DNA from: Bacillota bacterium
GTDB taxonomy: Bacteria; Bacillota; Dethiobacteria; DTU022; JAAZDR01
Direction: 5' to 3'
Assembly: GCA_012512705.1 (NCBI GenBank)
Contig: JAAZDR010000100.1
Span: forward strand, 1-8,462
DNA length: 8,462 nt
A program made the translations under genes and the position numbers. Each line of letters opens with the position of its first letter. Positions within the stretch are counted from its first letter, which is position 1. Positions 1-6,415 of this stretch are shown here, in pieces. The notes under the pieces are model-generated. The model was not told the origin of the DNA. It saw only the letters and a list, made by a program, of their open reading frames with translations, and did not search any database.

Positions 1-84
1 CTCTAATGTTTCAAACAGCGTATCTTTACTAATCCCTTTTTCTTTTTCAATCTCTTCTAGCGCCTGTAAAATATCGTTGTTCAT
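1..84 (-). CDS. nusA: Transcription termination/antitermination factor NusA, N-terminal fragment
   Basis: Only the first 28 codons are in the window; the gene runs off the low-coordinate edge. The reading begins MNNDILQALEEIEKEKGISK, which resembles the start of NusA, where an N-terminal helical domain contacts RNA polymerase. NusA modulates pausing, intrinsic termination and rRNA antitermination. The ATG is preceded by a strong Shine-Dalgarno (AAAGGAGGTG at 94-103), which fixes the start. It lies 34 bases after rimP, the usual rimP-nusA pairing in bacteria, and the two are very likely co-transcribed from the promoter at 723-751. The call rests on this short N-terminus plus its position after rimP; no S1, KH or other RNA-binding domain is visible here. 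Confidence 0.85.
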   Translation of the reverse strand, partial: MNNDILQALEEIEKEKGISKDTLFETLE

Positions 85-93
85 TATTAAAAA

Positions 94-103
94 CACCTCC
101 TTT
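94..103 (-). promoter_or_regulatory. Ribosome binding site of nusA
   Basis: Read on the minus strand this is AAAGGAGGTG, close to a full complement of the 16S rRNA 3' end, placed about 9 bases before the ATG. It suggests nusA is translated independently of rimP at a high rate. Confidence 0.75.
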
Positions 104-118
104 ATTATTGGGCTAAAC

Positions 119-592
119 TTAAGGTCTAAAGTATAAATTTGCTTTCGCTATCATCCCCAGCGGTATCTTAATCTCTCTTTCTTTTTCCCCTCCAGTCTCT
201 AAAATGGTAACAAATTCTTTATTTGAATCCTGCAGGATGCCAATAAAATTTTTCTGGCCGTCAAGAGGGGTAAAAGTTTTTAATTTTACTTCTCGGCCGC
301 GAAAACGTTCAAAATCTTTAACTTTTTTTAAAGGTCTTTCTATACCAGGAGAAGATACCTCCAGATTAAAAGAAACAGGGATCGGGTCTATTTGATCAAG
401 AAGGTGGTCAAGTTTTCTATTAACAAGTTCACAATCTCCAATAGTAATTCCTTCAGGTTTATCTATATAAAAACGCAAAAACCAACGACCACTTTCTTTC
501 TTTAGTTCCAGGTCAACTAATTCATAACCTAAACTCTCGACTATAGGTAAAGCATGCCCCTCGATTTTAGCAGTTATCGCTTTTGTATCCAT
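119..592 (-). CDS. rimP: Ribosome maturation factor RimP
   Basis: RimP binds the 30S subunit and assists its late maturation in the cytoplasm. The 157-residue product has the normal family length. Its N-terminal alpha/beta domain (about residues 1-85) includes GYELVDLEL at 22-30 and ends in the hallmark EVSSPGIERPL (78-88). The C-terminal SH3-like barrel follows (about 90-157) with FERFRGREVKLKT near 94-106. The ATG is preceded by AGAGGTGAG, a usable Shine-Dalgarno. The gene sits directly before nusA and 178 bases after the glycosyltransferase. That gap contains a sigma-A-like promoter and a hairpin leader, so rimP is probably the first gene of the rimP-nusA unit rather than the tail of the lipid cluster. 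Nothing in the protein looks damaged. Confidence 0.96.
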   Translation of the reverse strand: MDTKAITAKIEGHALPIVESLGYELVDLELKKESGRWFLRFYIDKPEGITIGDCELVNRKLDHLLDQIDPIPVSFNLEVSSPGIERPLKKVKDFERFRGREVKLKTFTPLDGQKNFIGILQDSNKEFVTILETGGEKEREIKIPLGMIAKANLYFRP

Positions 593-663
593 TGTCTCAC
601 CTCTTTTTTAGATAATATCCCCTTGTTTTTCTCAAATAGAACAGTCAAAAAAGTTATTAAGAG

Positions 664-690
664 GAAAGAGTGGGAAAGTCCCACTCTTTC
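664..690 (-). promoter_or_regulatory. Perfect 12-bp hairpin in the rimP-nusA leader
   Basis: The arms 664-675 and 679-690 are exact reverse complements around a 3-base loop. On the transcribed (minus) strand the loop is CTT, and the stem can gain about two more pairs if one C is bulged. A T-rich run (CTTTTTT) comes only about 11 bases after the stem, so this is not a textbook intrinsic terminator. The hairpin lies downstream of the promoter at 723-751, hence inside the presumed 5' leader of rimP. It could be an attenuator, a protein-binding site, an mRNA stabiliser, or a weak terminator for read-through from the glycosyltransferase. The structure is certain from sequence; its role is inference. 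Confidence 0.7.
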
Positions 691-722
691 TCGAAAGATA
701 GATCTTCTGCTCTTGCTACAAT

Positions 723-751
723 ATTTTAACATAAGGGGTTAAACAATGCAA
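723..751 (-). promoter_or_regulatory. Sigma-A-type promoter for rimP-nusA
   Basis: On the minus strand there is a -35 TTGCAT (746-751), a 17-base spacer, and a -10 TAAAAT (723-728) preceded by TG at the extended -10 position (TGTTAAAAT). Transcription would begin near 716-717 and give a leader of about 124 bases before the rimP ATG. The site lies in the gap after the glycosyltransferase stop, exactly where an independent promoter for rimP-nusA would be expected. Confidence 0.7.
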
Positions 752-770
752 GAATATGAAAGGAGCGCAG

Positions 771-1421
771 TCAATCTTCTCGTCGCAGCGAATTTGAATG
801 TGTGTAATATTTGATAATTTCCCAGTACATTTTCATCCTCGCGGCCATTCCTTTCCATACCCCGAGTTTTTCCTCCTTCATGACATGGGACATATCTGTC
901 AAAAGCACTTCTTTTACTTTTATATTATTGTTCTCAACAAAATGGTGTAGGGCCACTTCTACGCCAAAACGCGCTATTTCCATGTCGCATACTTGATCTA
1001 AAAGTGCTCGTCTGATTGCTCTTTGCCCAGAGAGGAATGGAGCCATTTTTTGCGCAAGATCTGTTGCTATGCGGCCTTTTTCAAAGATACCGATGCTCAT
1101 CTCCGCTTCATTTTTAATCACGGGTTTCAATAGACTAAGAACGTGGCTGGGAGTCAAGCCAATTAAATCGGCGTCAAGGAATAAAACAATATCTGCTAAT
1201 GTCCGCTCCACCCCCGCTTTCATCGCCCCGCCTTTACCGATATTTTCTTCCAACTCAACCACTTCAACACCAAAGCTTTTCGCGACATCAACGGTTTCGT
1301 CGGTGGAGCCATCGCTGACAACAATAATGCGAGCGATCTCGTTAACCTGCTTTAAAACACTTAATACATTACCAATAGTCTTTTCTTCATTATAAGCGGG
1401 TATAATTGTAACAATCTCCAC
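771..1421 (-). CDS. Family 2 glycosyltransferase (GT-A fold), substrate unknown
   Basis: A 216-residue soluble-looking glycosyltransferase of the GT2 type, which transfers a sugar from a nucleotide-activated donor. The N-terminal nucleotide-binding region shows IIPAYNEEKTI (6-16), VVSDGSTDET (34-43) and the glycine-rich NIGKGGAMKAG (60-70). The metal-binding DxD equivalent is DAD (83-85). The acceptor side has LSGQRAIRR (130-138) and FGVEVAL (152-158). There is no signal peptide or clear membrane span; the C-terminus (about 188-206) is rich in aromatic and basic residues and might touch the membrane. The start is GTG, immediately after the TAG of ispG, with AGGAGG at 1430-1435 inside the ispG end, so the two are probably translationally coupled. 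Dolichyl-phosphate sugar synthases and glucosyl-3-phosphoglycerate synthase share this fold; the sequence does not decide between them. A polyprenyl phosphate acceptor would fit the uppS neighbourhood, but that is inference. Confidence 0.85.
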   Translation of the reverse strand: MEIVTIIPAYNEEKTIGNVLSVLKQVNEIARIIVVSDGSTDETVDVAKSFGVEVVELEENIGKGGAMKAGVERTLADIVLFLDADLIGLTPSHVLSLLKPVIKNEAEMSIGIFEKGRIATDLAQKMAPFLSGQRAIRRALLDQVCDMEIARFGVEVALHHFVENNNIKVKEVLLTDMSHVMKEEKLGVWKGMAARMKMYWEIIKYYTHSNSLRRED

Positions 1422-2513
1422 CTAAAAGACCTCCTGCTTCCCTGCCTTATTCTTAGCGCCCTTCTGTATTGCTTCAATCTCCTCGATCAAAGAATCTAAT
1501 AATTTTTCAGAGGGTACTTTCTTAATAATTTTGCCTTTCTTAAAAATTGCACCGATCTCCTTTCCACCACAGATCCCTAGATCTGCTTCCCTAGCTTCCC
1601 CAGGACCATTTACCACACAACCCATAACAGCTATTTTTAGCGGCAAATCAATCTTTTCAACCTTCCTTTCTACCTCTTCGGTCAATTGAATCAAATTGAT
1701 ACGGCAGCGTCCGCATGTGGGACATGAAATTACTTCTGGCGCAAAGGAACGTAAACCTACGGCTTGTAAAATATTCCGTGCCACCTTGATCTCTTCAACA
1801 GGGTCAGCTGTTAAAGAAACACGTATTGTGTCGCCGATGCCTTCTAAAAGTAGCGCACCGATGCCGATAGATGATTTTATTATTCCCCATCTTTGCGTAC
1901 CTGCTTCTGTAATTCCAAGATGGAGCGGGTATTTAGTCTTTTCCGCAATTAATTTATAGGCTTTAAAAGTTATCGGAACGTTTGTTGCTTTAAAAGAGAG
2001 AACAATGTTTTTAAAACCTACTTTTTCTAAAAAACGGGTATGTTTAAGCGCTGACTCAACCATAGCCTCAGCAGTAACCCGAGAATAACGCTCTAAAATT
2101 TCCCTCTCTAAAGAACCAGAATTGACACCTATCCGTATCGGAATTCCATGGTGTTGAGCAGCCTTAGCAACTGCTGCCAGTTTAATTTCTCCGCCAATAT
2201 TGCCCGGGTTTAGGCGTAATTTCGCTACCCCTGCTTTGATGCTTAAAAGGGCAAGTCTATAATCAAAATGGATATCAGCAATAATCGGGAGAGGGCTTCC
2301 GGCAACTATTTCCTTTAAAGATGACGCAGCAATTTTATCAGGCACTGCGACCCTGACTATTTCACAACCCGCGTGTTTGAGCTCTCGAATTTGTTTCAAG
2401 GTGGCTTGTACATCAGCTGTATCTGTGGTGGTCATCGATTGAATAGCGACCGGAGCCCCGCCGCCGATTTCAACCCCTCCAATTTTAATTCTCTTTGTTT
2501 GACAGCGGTGCAA
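1422..2513 (-). CDS. ispG: 4-hydroxy-3-methylbut-2-enyl diphosphate synthase (IspG/GcpE)
   Basis: IspG catalyses the reductive ring opening of methylerythritol cyclodiphosphate to HMBPP, the next-to-last MEP step, using a [4Fe-4S] cluster and electrons from flavodoxin or ferredoxin. The 363-residue protein is the compact bacterial form. It has GGGAPVAIQSMT (17-28) at the start of the TIM barrel, LRLNPGNIG (99-107), and the C-terminal cluster domain with CPTCGRC (264-270) and CVVNGPGE (299-306). Cys264, Cys267, Cys299 and Glu306 match the known cluster ligands. The start is TTG, supported by AGGAGG 7 bases upstream (2521-2526) and by the expected N-terminal sequence; no ATG lies nearby. The rseP stop overlaps this ribosome binding site. 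The gene sits between rseP and the glycosyltransferase in the usual dxr-rseP-ispG run. All key residues are present. Confidence 0.98.
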   Translation of the reverse strand: MHRCQTKRIKIGGVEIGGGAPVAIQSMTTTDTADVQATLKQIRELKHAGCEIVRVAVPDKIAASSLKEIVAGSPLPIIADIHFDYRLALLSIKAGVAKLRLNPGNIGGEIKLAAVAKAAQHHGIPIRIGVNSGSLEREILERYSRVTAEAMVESALKHTRFLEKVGFKNIVLSFKATNVPITFKAYKLIAEKTKYPLHLGITEAGTQRWGIIKSSIGIGALLLEGIGDTIRVSLTADPVEEIKVARNILQAVGLRSFAPEVISCPTCGRCRINLIQLTEEVERKVEKIDLPLKIAVMGCVVNGPGEAREADLGICGGKEIGAIFKKGKIIKKVPSEKLLDSLIEEIEAIQKGAKNKAGKQEVF

Positions 2514-2524
2514 TATTATTCCTC

Positions 2525-3547
2525 CTAAAAAATTCCAAGTTTAAGTAAATCGTTAAAAGCGATAAAGAGCATAAGCAGTATGAGAATTGTAAAACCGATA
2601 AAATGTATGAATCCCTCTTTTTGCGGGTCAAATGGTTTGCCCCTTATTCCTTCGACAAGGATAAAAAACAGGCGACTGCCATCTAGAGCAGGAATCGGCA
2701 GGAGATTAATGATGCCGAGGTTAATGCTTATTACGGCAGCTAAGGATAGCAAATTGCTAAATCCAGTTTCCGCAACCTCGCCTACAGTCTGGATAATAGC
2801 TACAGGTCCGGAAACATCGGGTGGAATTTGTCCTGTTATCATTCGATAGATACTAACAAAAATAAATTTAATTAGCCACCAGGAATATTCAATACCTATA
2901 GTCAATGAACCAAGGGGGTCGTATTTTTTCATTACTGGTGCGATGCCGATAAAACCCTTGCCTGTTTTCGTATCAAGTGCAGGGATAACCCTGATTACTT
3001 TTGTTTCTTCTTCACGTCGTAAGGTAATCTCGATCTGTTCTTCTGGATGGGCATTGATCAGTGCAACAACTTCACTCCAGTTATTTACTGCTGTTTCGTT
3101 AACCGATAGAATATGGTCGCCTTCCTGTATCCCCGCTGCTTCTGCCTGACCTCCGGGTTCTACAGCTCCAACTACAGGAACCTTTGTTAGGGGTACACCA
3201 AGAAAAAGAAAGTAAATTAAAGAAAATAAGAGAACTGCCAGGAGAAAATTCATCAGTGGTCCAGCCGCGATTACAAAAAAACGTTTTATAAGCGGCTGCT
3301 CTTGGAAGCTTCCCTTCAGCCCGATCTCATCAGGATCTTCTCCGAGCATACGACAAAATCCTCCCAGGGGGAAGACCCGCAGGGAATACTTTGTCTTATT
3401 TTTTTCCCAGCCAAATAAGCGTGGACCTAAACCAATAGCAAATTCAATTACCTCAATGCCGCTAGCTTTAGCGGCGAGATAATGACCAGATTCATGTGCA
3501 AAGATCAATAACCCAAATACGAAAACAGAAGCCAGTAATGTCTGCAC
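2525..3547 (-). CDS. rseP: RseP-type site-2 zinc metalloprotease (M50 family)
   Basis: An intramembrane protease of the RseP/RasP class, which cuts transmembrane segments of anti-sigma factors and leftover signal peptides. The 340-residue product starts in a membrane helix carrying the zinc site HESGH (18-22), followed by GPLMNFLLAVLLF (96-108) in the second helix. A single PDZ domain spans about 123-190 and includes GAVEPGGQAEAAGIQEGD. GPVAI (247-251) precedes the last helices, where NLLPIPALDG (281-290) supplies the third zinc ligand, Asp289. The third residue of HExxH is Ser instead of the common Leu, but the ligands are intact. The start is GTG, two bases after the dxr stop, with GAGGGTG at 3555-3561. 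One PDZ domain is typical of Gram-positive forms, against two in E. coli RseP. Its substrates cannot be told from this window. Confidence 0.95.
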   Translation of the reverse strand: MQTLLASVFVFGLLIFAHESGHYLAAKASGIEVIEFAIGLGPRLFGWEKNKTKYSLRVFPLGGFCRMLGEDPDEIGLKGSFQEQPLIKRFFVIAAGPLMNFLLAVLLFSLIYFLFLGVPLTKVPVVGAVEPGGQAEAAGIQEGDHILSVNETAVNNWSEVVALINAHPEEQIEITLRREEETKVIRVIPALDTKTGKGFIGIAPVMKKYDPLGSLTIGIEYSWWLIKFIFVSIYRMITGQIPPDVSGPVAIIQTVGEVAETGFSNLLSLAAVISINLGIINLLPIPALDGSRLFFILVEGIRGKPFDPQKEGFIHFIGFTILILLMLFIAFNDLLKLGIF

Positions 3548-3549
3548 AA

Positions 3550-4722
3550 TTATTCACCCTCTTTATTTTCGAACAGCTTTAAAACTTCTTCCCTAGCCCA
3601 ATTATTAACTCTGATTAGCTCTCCCAGTGTTGGCGATTCAATGATTTCGTTTTCATGCTTATTCATTACACGAGAGATTAATGTCGGAATCTCTAAAAAG
3701 GAAATTTTCCCCTCTAGAAAAAGCTCTACACAAACCTCGTTAGCGGCATTTAAACAGGCAGGCATTGTTCCACCTTTTCGTCCGGCTTTGTAAGCAAGAT
3801 CAAGGCAGGGAAAATTTTTGCGATCCGGAGGATAAAAGCTTAGTGTTCCTATACGCTCAAGCTCAAGGCTTTCCATAAGGTTAGAACGCCGCCGCGGATA
3901 AAAAAGCGCATATTGTATCGGCAAAGTCATATCTGGAAGTCCTAGTTGCGCTAGAACAGAACAGTCGATACATTCGACAAGCGAATGAATTATGCTTTGC
4001 GGATGGATAAGGACATCAATCTTCTCTAGAGGAAGTTCAAAAAGCCATCTTGCTTCAAGCACTTCAAAGCCTTTGTTCATTAGAGTTGCTGAGTCTATAG
4101 TAATTTTTCTCCCCATCTTCCAATTTGGATGTTTTAGAGCTTTTTCAGGAGTAACTTTCTGTAATTCTGCATACTGCCACCCGTAAAAAGGCCCTCCTGA
4201 AGCTGTAAGGATAATACGCTTTACCTCTTCCTTTTTCAATCCCTGTAAGCATTGAAAAATTGCTGAGTGTTCACTGTCAACAGGATAGAGAGGTATCCTT
4301 CGTTTTTTTGCCTCTTTGGTAAGCAGTTCCCCGCCCACAACGAGTGCTTCTTTATTAGCTATCGCAATTTTTTTACCTGCCTTGATGGCGGCCAGAGTTG
4401 GTTCCAATCCGTCAAATCCAACAATTGCTACAAGAACTATCTCGGCATCCGTATTTGCTGCAACCTCCAGAACCCCTTCCGGTCCAGAATAAACCTTTAA
4501 CGGGAGATCGCTAATTTTTTCTCGCAATTTTTCCGCCGCCTCAGTGTTTCTTAAGGCAACTTTATCCGGGCGATGTTTTCTTACTTGTCTTTCCATAAGA
4601 ATATAGTTACTGTCGGCAGCTAAACCCTTAACCCTCAGCTCTCCGGGGAAACAGTCAACTACGTCAAGGGCCTGGCGACCGATCGAGCCTGTTGAGCCAA
4701 GAATAGCGATATTTTTAACCAT
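3550..4722 (-). CDS. dxr: 1-deoxy-D-xylulose 5-phosphate reductoisomerase
   Basis: Dxr (IspC) makes the committed MEP intermediate, 2-C-methyl-D-erythritol 4-phosphate, from DXP using NADPH and a divalent metal; it is the fosmidomycin target. The 390 residues match family length. The Rossmann NADPH site is ILGSTGSIG (7-15), and NKEALV (123-128) lies at the domain junction. The metal site is PVDSEHSAIFQ (147-157; Asp149, Glu151) with Glu220 in ATLMNKGFEVLEA. The flexible active-site loop shows HPNWKMG (198-204), and the C-terminal region has LNAANEV (324-330). The ATG is preceded by GGAGGT at close spacing. The gene follows cdsA after 58 bases and precedes rseP by two bases, so dxr and rseP are almost certainly co-translated. 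No residue loss is seen. Confidence 0.98.
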   Translation of the reverse strand: MVKNIAILGSTGSIGRQALDVVDCFPGELRVKGLAADSNYILMERQVRKHRPDKVALRNTEAAEKLREKISDLPLKVYSGPEGVLEVAANTDAEIVLVAIVGFDGLEPTLAAIKAGKKIAIANKEALVVGGELLTKEAKKRRIPLYPVDSEHSAIFQCLQGLKKEEVKRIILTASGGPFYGWQYAELQKVTPEKALKHPNWKMGRKITIDSATLMNKGFEVLEARWLFELPLEKIDVLIHPQSIIHSLVECIDCSVLAQLGLPDMTLPIQYALFYPRRRSNLMESLELERIGTLSFYPPDRKNFPCLDLAYKAGRKGGTMPACLNAANEVCVELFLEGKISFLEIPTLISRVMNKHENEIIESPTLGELIRVNNWAREEVLKLFENKEGE

Positions 4723-4780
4723 AATACCTCCACAAATTTAAAGCAAAATTTTTTTAAAACCTGCTTCGGCCTAATTACCT

Positions 4781-5347
4781 CTAAAGGAAAATTAAAACCG
4801 CATAGTAGAAAACAGGTGCAGCGAAAAGCAAGCTATCTAAGCGGTCAAGTATTCCTCCATGCCCTGGTAAAATCACGCCTGAATCTTTTACTTGGGCTTC
4901 GCGTTTATAAGCTGATTCAATAAGATCCCCTAGTTGCCCGAGAACGGAAATTATCGCTCCCCACAGCAGACCATGGCCTGTAGGTATGAGGGGAAAGGGG
5001 GAAAATTTGATTAACGTCTCGATTGCTATGGCACTGACAACTACGCCGCCAGCCGCTCCTTCAAGGGATTTCTTCGGACTGATCCGGGGAGCGAGGCGGT
5101 GTTTCCCAAAACTTAAGCCAATAAAATAAGCTCCCGTATCGCTAGCCCAAATGCCAAATATTAGAAGTAAAAGATAGCTTAACCCCTCGGGCAGCTGGCG
5201 CAAAGCAAGAAGATAGGCCATAAAACCTCCTATATAAATAATGCCCCATAATATTAGGGCCAATTCCCATAGTTTTACATCCGGAAATATGATCAGGTAA
5301 AAAATATTTAGGAGAACAATAAAGACTATTAAAAGAATAGCATGCAC
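4781..5347 (-). CDS. CdsA C-terminal fragment downstream of the internal TGA
   Basis: Restart at the GTG at 5345-5347 would give 188 residues holding all the conserved catalytic loops (ASDTGAYF, SPKKSLEG, PGHGGILDRLD) but missing the first three membrane helices. No Shine-Dalgarno precedes this GTG, so efficient independent initiation is doubtful. Read-through or an assembly error is a simpler explanation for how the catalytic half is made. Confidence 0.5.
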   Translation of the reverse strand: MHAILLIVFIVLLNIFYLIIFPDVKLWELALILWGIIYIGGFMAYLLALRQLPEGLSYLLLLIFGIWASDTGAYFIGLSFGKHRLAPRISPKKSLEGAAGGVVVSAIAIETLIKFSPFPLIPTGHGLLWGAIISVLGQLGDLIESAYKREAQVKDSGVILPGHGGILDRLDSLLFAAPVFYYAVLIFL

Positions 5348-5356
5348 AGTATACCA

Positions 5357-5584
5357 TCATTGATATGTGAAAAGTAGTAAGAAAAAAATAACAGCAAAGG
5401 CAAAATAAAAAAATTTTTTAAGCAGGGGGCTGGCGCCCATTTTCTGTAGAAGGTAAAAATATTCGAATAGAGCAAAATAGCTGATAAGAAGAAGAAAGAT
5501 AAAAAACCACTTACTACCCAAAAAAACAAAAAAAAGCGTTAAGGGCGCGCCAATAACAGCTGTAGCAATCCTGTTTTTTAACAT
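5357..5584 (-). CDS. CdsA N-terminal fragment upstream of the internal TGA
   Basis: If the TGA acts as a stop, this encodes a 75-residue hydrophobic peptide with the first three membrane segments of CdsA (MLKNRIATAVIGAPL... ending in LLLFTYQ). It lacks every catalytic motif and could not work alone. It has the normal cdsA ribosome binding site and start. Confidence 0.5.
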   Translation of the reverse strand: MLKNRIATAVIGAPLTLFFVFLGSKWFFIFLLLISYFALFEYFYLLQKMGASPLLKKFFYFAFAVIFFLLLFTYQ

Positions 5585-5596
5585 CGCTTCACCACC

Positions 5597-6340
5597 CTAT
5601 AACTCAATCCCGCCGTAGCGCCGATCTCGCTTTTGATAATTATATATTGCTTGTAATAGGTGTTCTTCTGTAAAATCAGGCCAGTAGACATCTGAGAACC
5701 ACAGCTCTGCATAAGCAAGCTGCCAGAGGAGAAAGTTGCTCAGGCGCATTTCGCCGCTAGGGCGGATAAGAAGATCGGGATCATGAAGCCTTGCTGTATA
5801 TAGAGACTGCGAGAAGGTGTCCTCATTAATTTCATCGACGGACATTTCTCCCTGTTTGACTTTAGCCGCAATCTCCCGTACTGCATTAATTATCTCCTTT
5901 CGTCCTCCGTAGTTTAAAGCAAAATTAAGAATCATACCTGAATTTTTTTCCGTTTTTTTAAGTGCTTCACGTACTGCTTTTTGGGTATGTTGCGGGAGAC
6001 CTTCTATATCACCGCTCATTTTTAAACGGATATTATTGTCAATAAGATTTTGCAGTTCTGATCTTATATATTCATGAGGCAGGCGCATAAGGAAATTAAC
6101 TTCCTGTGGTGGCCTTCTCCAGTTTTCTGTTGAAAAGGCATAAAATGTAAGTATCGGAATCTTAATCTCACAGCTAAACGAAATGATTTTTTTTAGCGTC
6201 TCCATACCTGCTCGGTGACCAGCGATTCTGGGCAGCCCTTTTTGGGTTGCCCAACGGCCATTACCGTCCATAATGATGGCAATGTGTCGCGGCAGGTTGT
6301 TCCAATCGATTAATTGCATCAAACTTGTAAGCTCACTCAT
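5597..6340 (-). CDS. uppS: Isoprenyl (undecaprenyl diphosphate) synthase
   Basis: A cis-prenyltransferase that extends farnesyl diphosphate with IPP units to the C55 carrier used for peptidoglycan and other wall polymers. It shows the family's HIAIIMDGNGRWA motif with the catalytic Asp, FYAFSTENWRRP, LNFALNYGGRKEI, and the C-terminal DPDLLIRPSGEMRLSNFLLWQLAYAE signature ending in W(S)DVYWPDF. From the ATG at 6340 the protein has 247 residues. An in-frame ATG at 6364 would add eight residues (MSSRSGET), but it lacks a Shine-Dalgarno and lies just after a GC-rich hairpin. The 6340 start has AGTGGTGA at about 5 bases, so I prefer it. The gene ends 12 bases before cdsA. It consumes the product of the MEP genes dxr and ispG found further along the same strand. 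Confidence 0.96.
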   Translation of the reverse strand: MSELTSLMQLIDWNNLPRHIAIIMDGNGRWATQKGLPRIAGHRAGMETLKKIISFSCEIKIPILTFYAFSTENWRRPPQEVNFLMRLPHEYIRSELQNLIDNNIRLKMSGDIEGLPQHTQKAVREALKKTEKNSGMILNFALNYGGRKEIINAVREIAAKVKQGEMSVDEINEDTFSQSLYTARLHDPDLLIRPSGEMRLSNFLLWQLAYAELWFSDVYWPDFTEEHLLQAIYNYQKRDRRYGGIEL

Positions 6341-6377
6341 TGTTTCACCACTTCTACTTGACATCTATTTGTTAGGC

Positions 6378-6402
6378 GGCCCCCTCATATTTAGAGGGGG
6401 CC
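6378..6402 (-). promoter_or_regulatory. GC-rich hairpin between the ferredoxin gene and uppS
   Basis: A perfect 9-bp stem (6378-6386 with 6394-6402; GGCCCCCTC on the minus strand) closes a 7-base AT loop. On the minus strand it is followed by GCCTAACAAATAG, with no T run, so it is not a standard intrinsic terminator; the plus-strand flank is TTAATAAAAATAATT, also poor. It begins 13 bases after the ferredoxin stop. It could protect the 3' end of the short ferredoxin message, slow read-through, or mark a processing site. It stands out against the AT-rich background. Confidence 0.6.
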
Positions 6403-6415
6403 TTAATAAAAATAA

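Larger units (their letters stand above)
4781..5584 (-). pseudogene. cdsA: Phosphatidate cytidylyltransferase (CdsA), full length but split by one in-frame TGA
   Basis: CdsA converts phosphatidic acid and CTP to CDP-diacylglycerol, the precursor of anionic phospholipids, in the cell membrane. Reading from the ATG at 5584 the frame covers 267 codon positions, the usual family length, but codon 76 (5357-5359) is TGA. Both sides are in the same frame, so this is a point stop and not an indel. Before the stop are three hydrophobic segments (about 8-22, 25-40, 57-73). After it are more membrane helices, WASDTGAYFIG, the SPKKSLEG loop, and the complete CdsA signature SAYKREAQVKD...PGHGGILDRLD near the end. 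The start has GGTGGTG upstream and lies 12 bases after uppS. CdsA is normally essential, so possibilities are a sequencing error, read-through, a functional second copy elsewhere, or a split protein. I type it as pseudogene only because of the stop. Confidence 0.85.

Noticed and set aside
664..690. The 12-bp hairpin as a simple intrinsic terminator of the glycosyltransferase operon.
   Set aside because: There is no immediate T run after the stem on the minus strand, and a good promoter lies upstream of it, so it falls in the rimP leader. Partial termination is still possible.
811..1395. Plus-strand open frames opposite the glycosyltransferase, and similar ones opposite rimP, ispG, rseP, dxr, frr and pyrH.
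   Set aside because: They lie antisense to clear conserved genes, have no recognisable motifs, and are explained as shadow frames.
5326..5359. Selenocysteine insertion at the cdsA TGA, with the small hairpin CTATT-CTTTT-AATAG 16 bases downstream as a SECIS element.
   Set aside because: The stem is only five AT-rich pairs, the loop lacks the expected G/U features, CdsA needs no redox residue there, and no selenoprotein CdsA is known to me.
5142..5360. An alternative-frame reading through the cdsA break, starting at the ATGATGG next to the TGA, as evidence of a frameshift.
   Set aside because: The conserved CdsA sequence on both sides of the TGA is in one frame (the starts at 5584 and 5347 differ by a multiple of three). 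The other frame gives a Cys-rich protein with no CdsA motifs.
6341..6364. ATG at 6364 as the uppS start.
   Set aside because: It lacks a Shine-Dalgarno and sits close to the hairpin; the ATG at 6340 has AGTGGTGA upstream. The difference is only eight residues and not certain.
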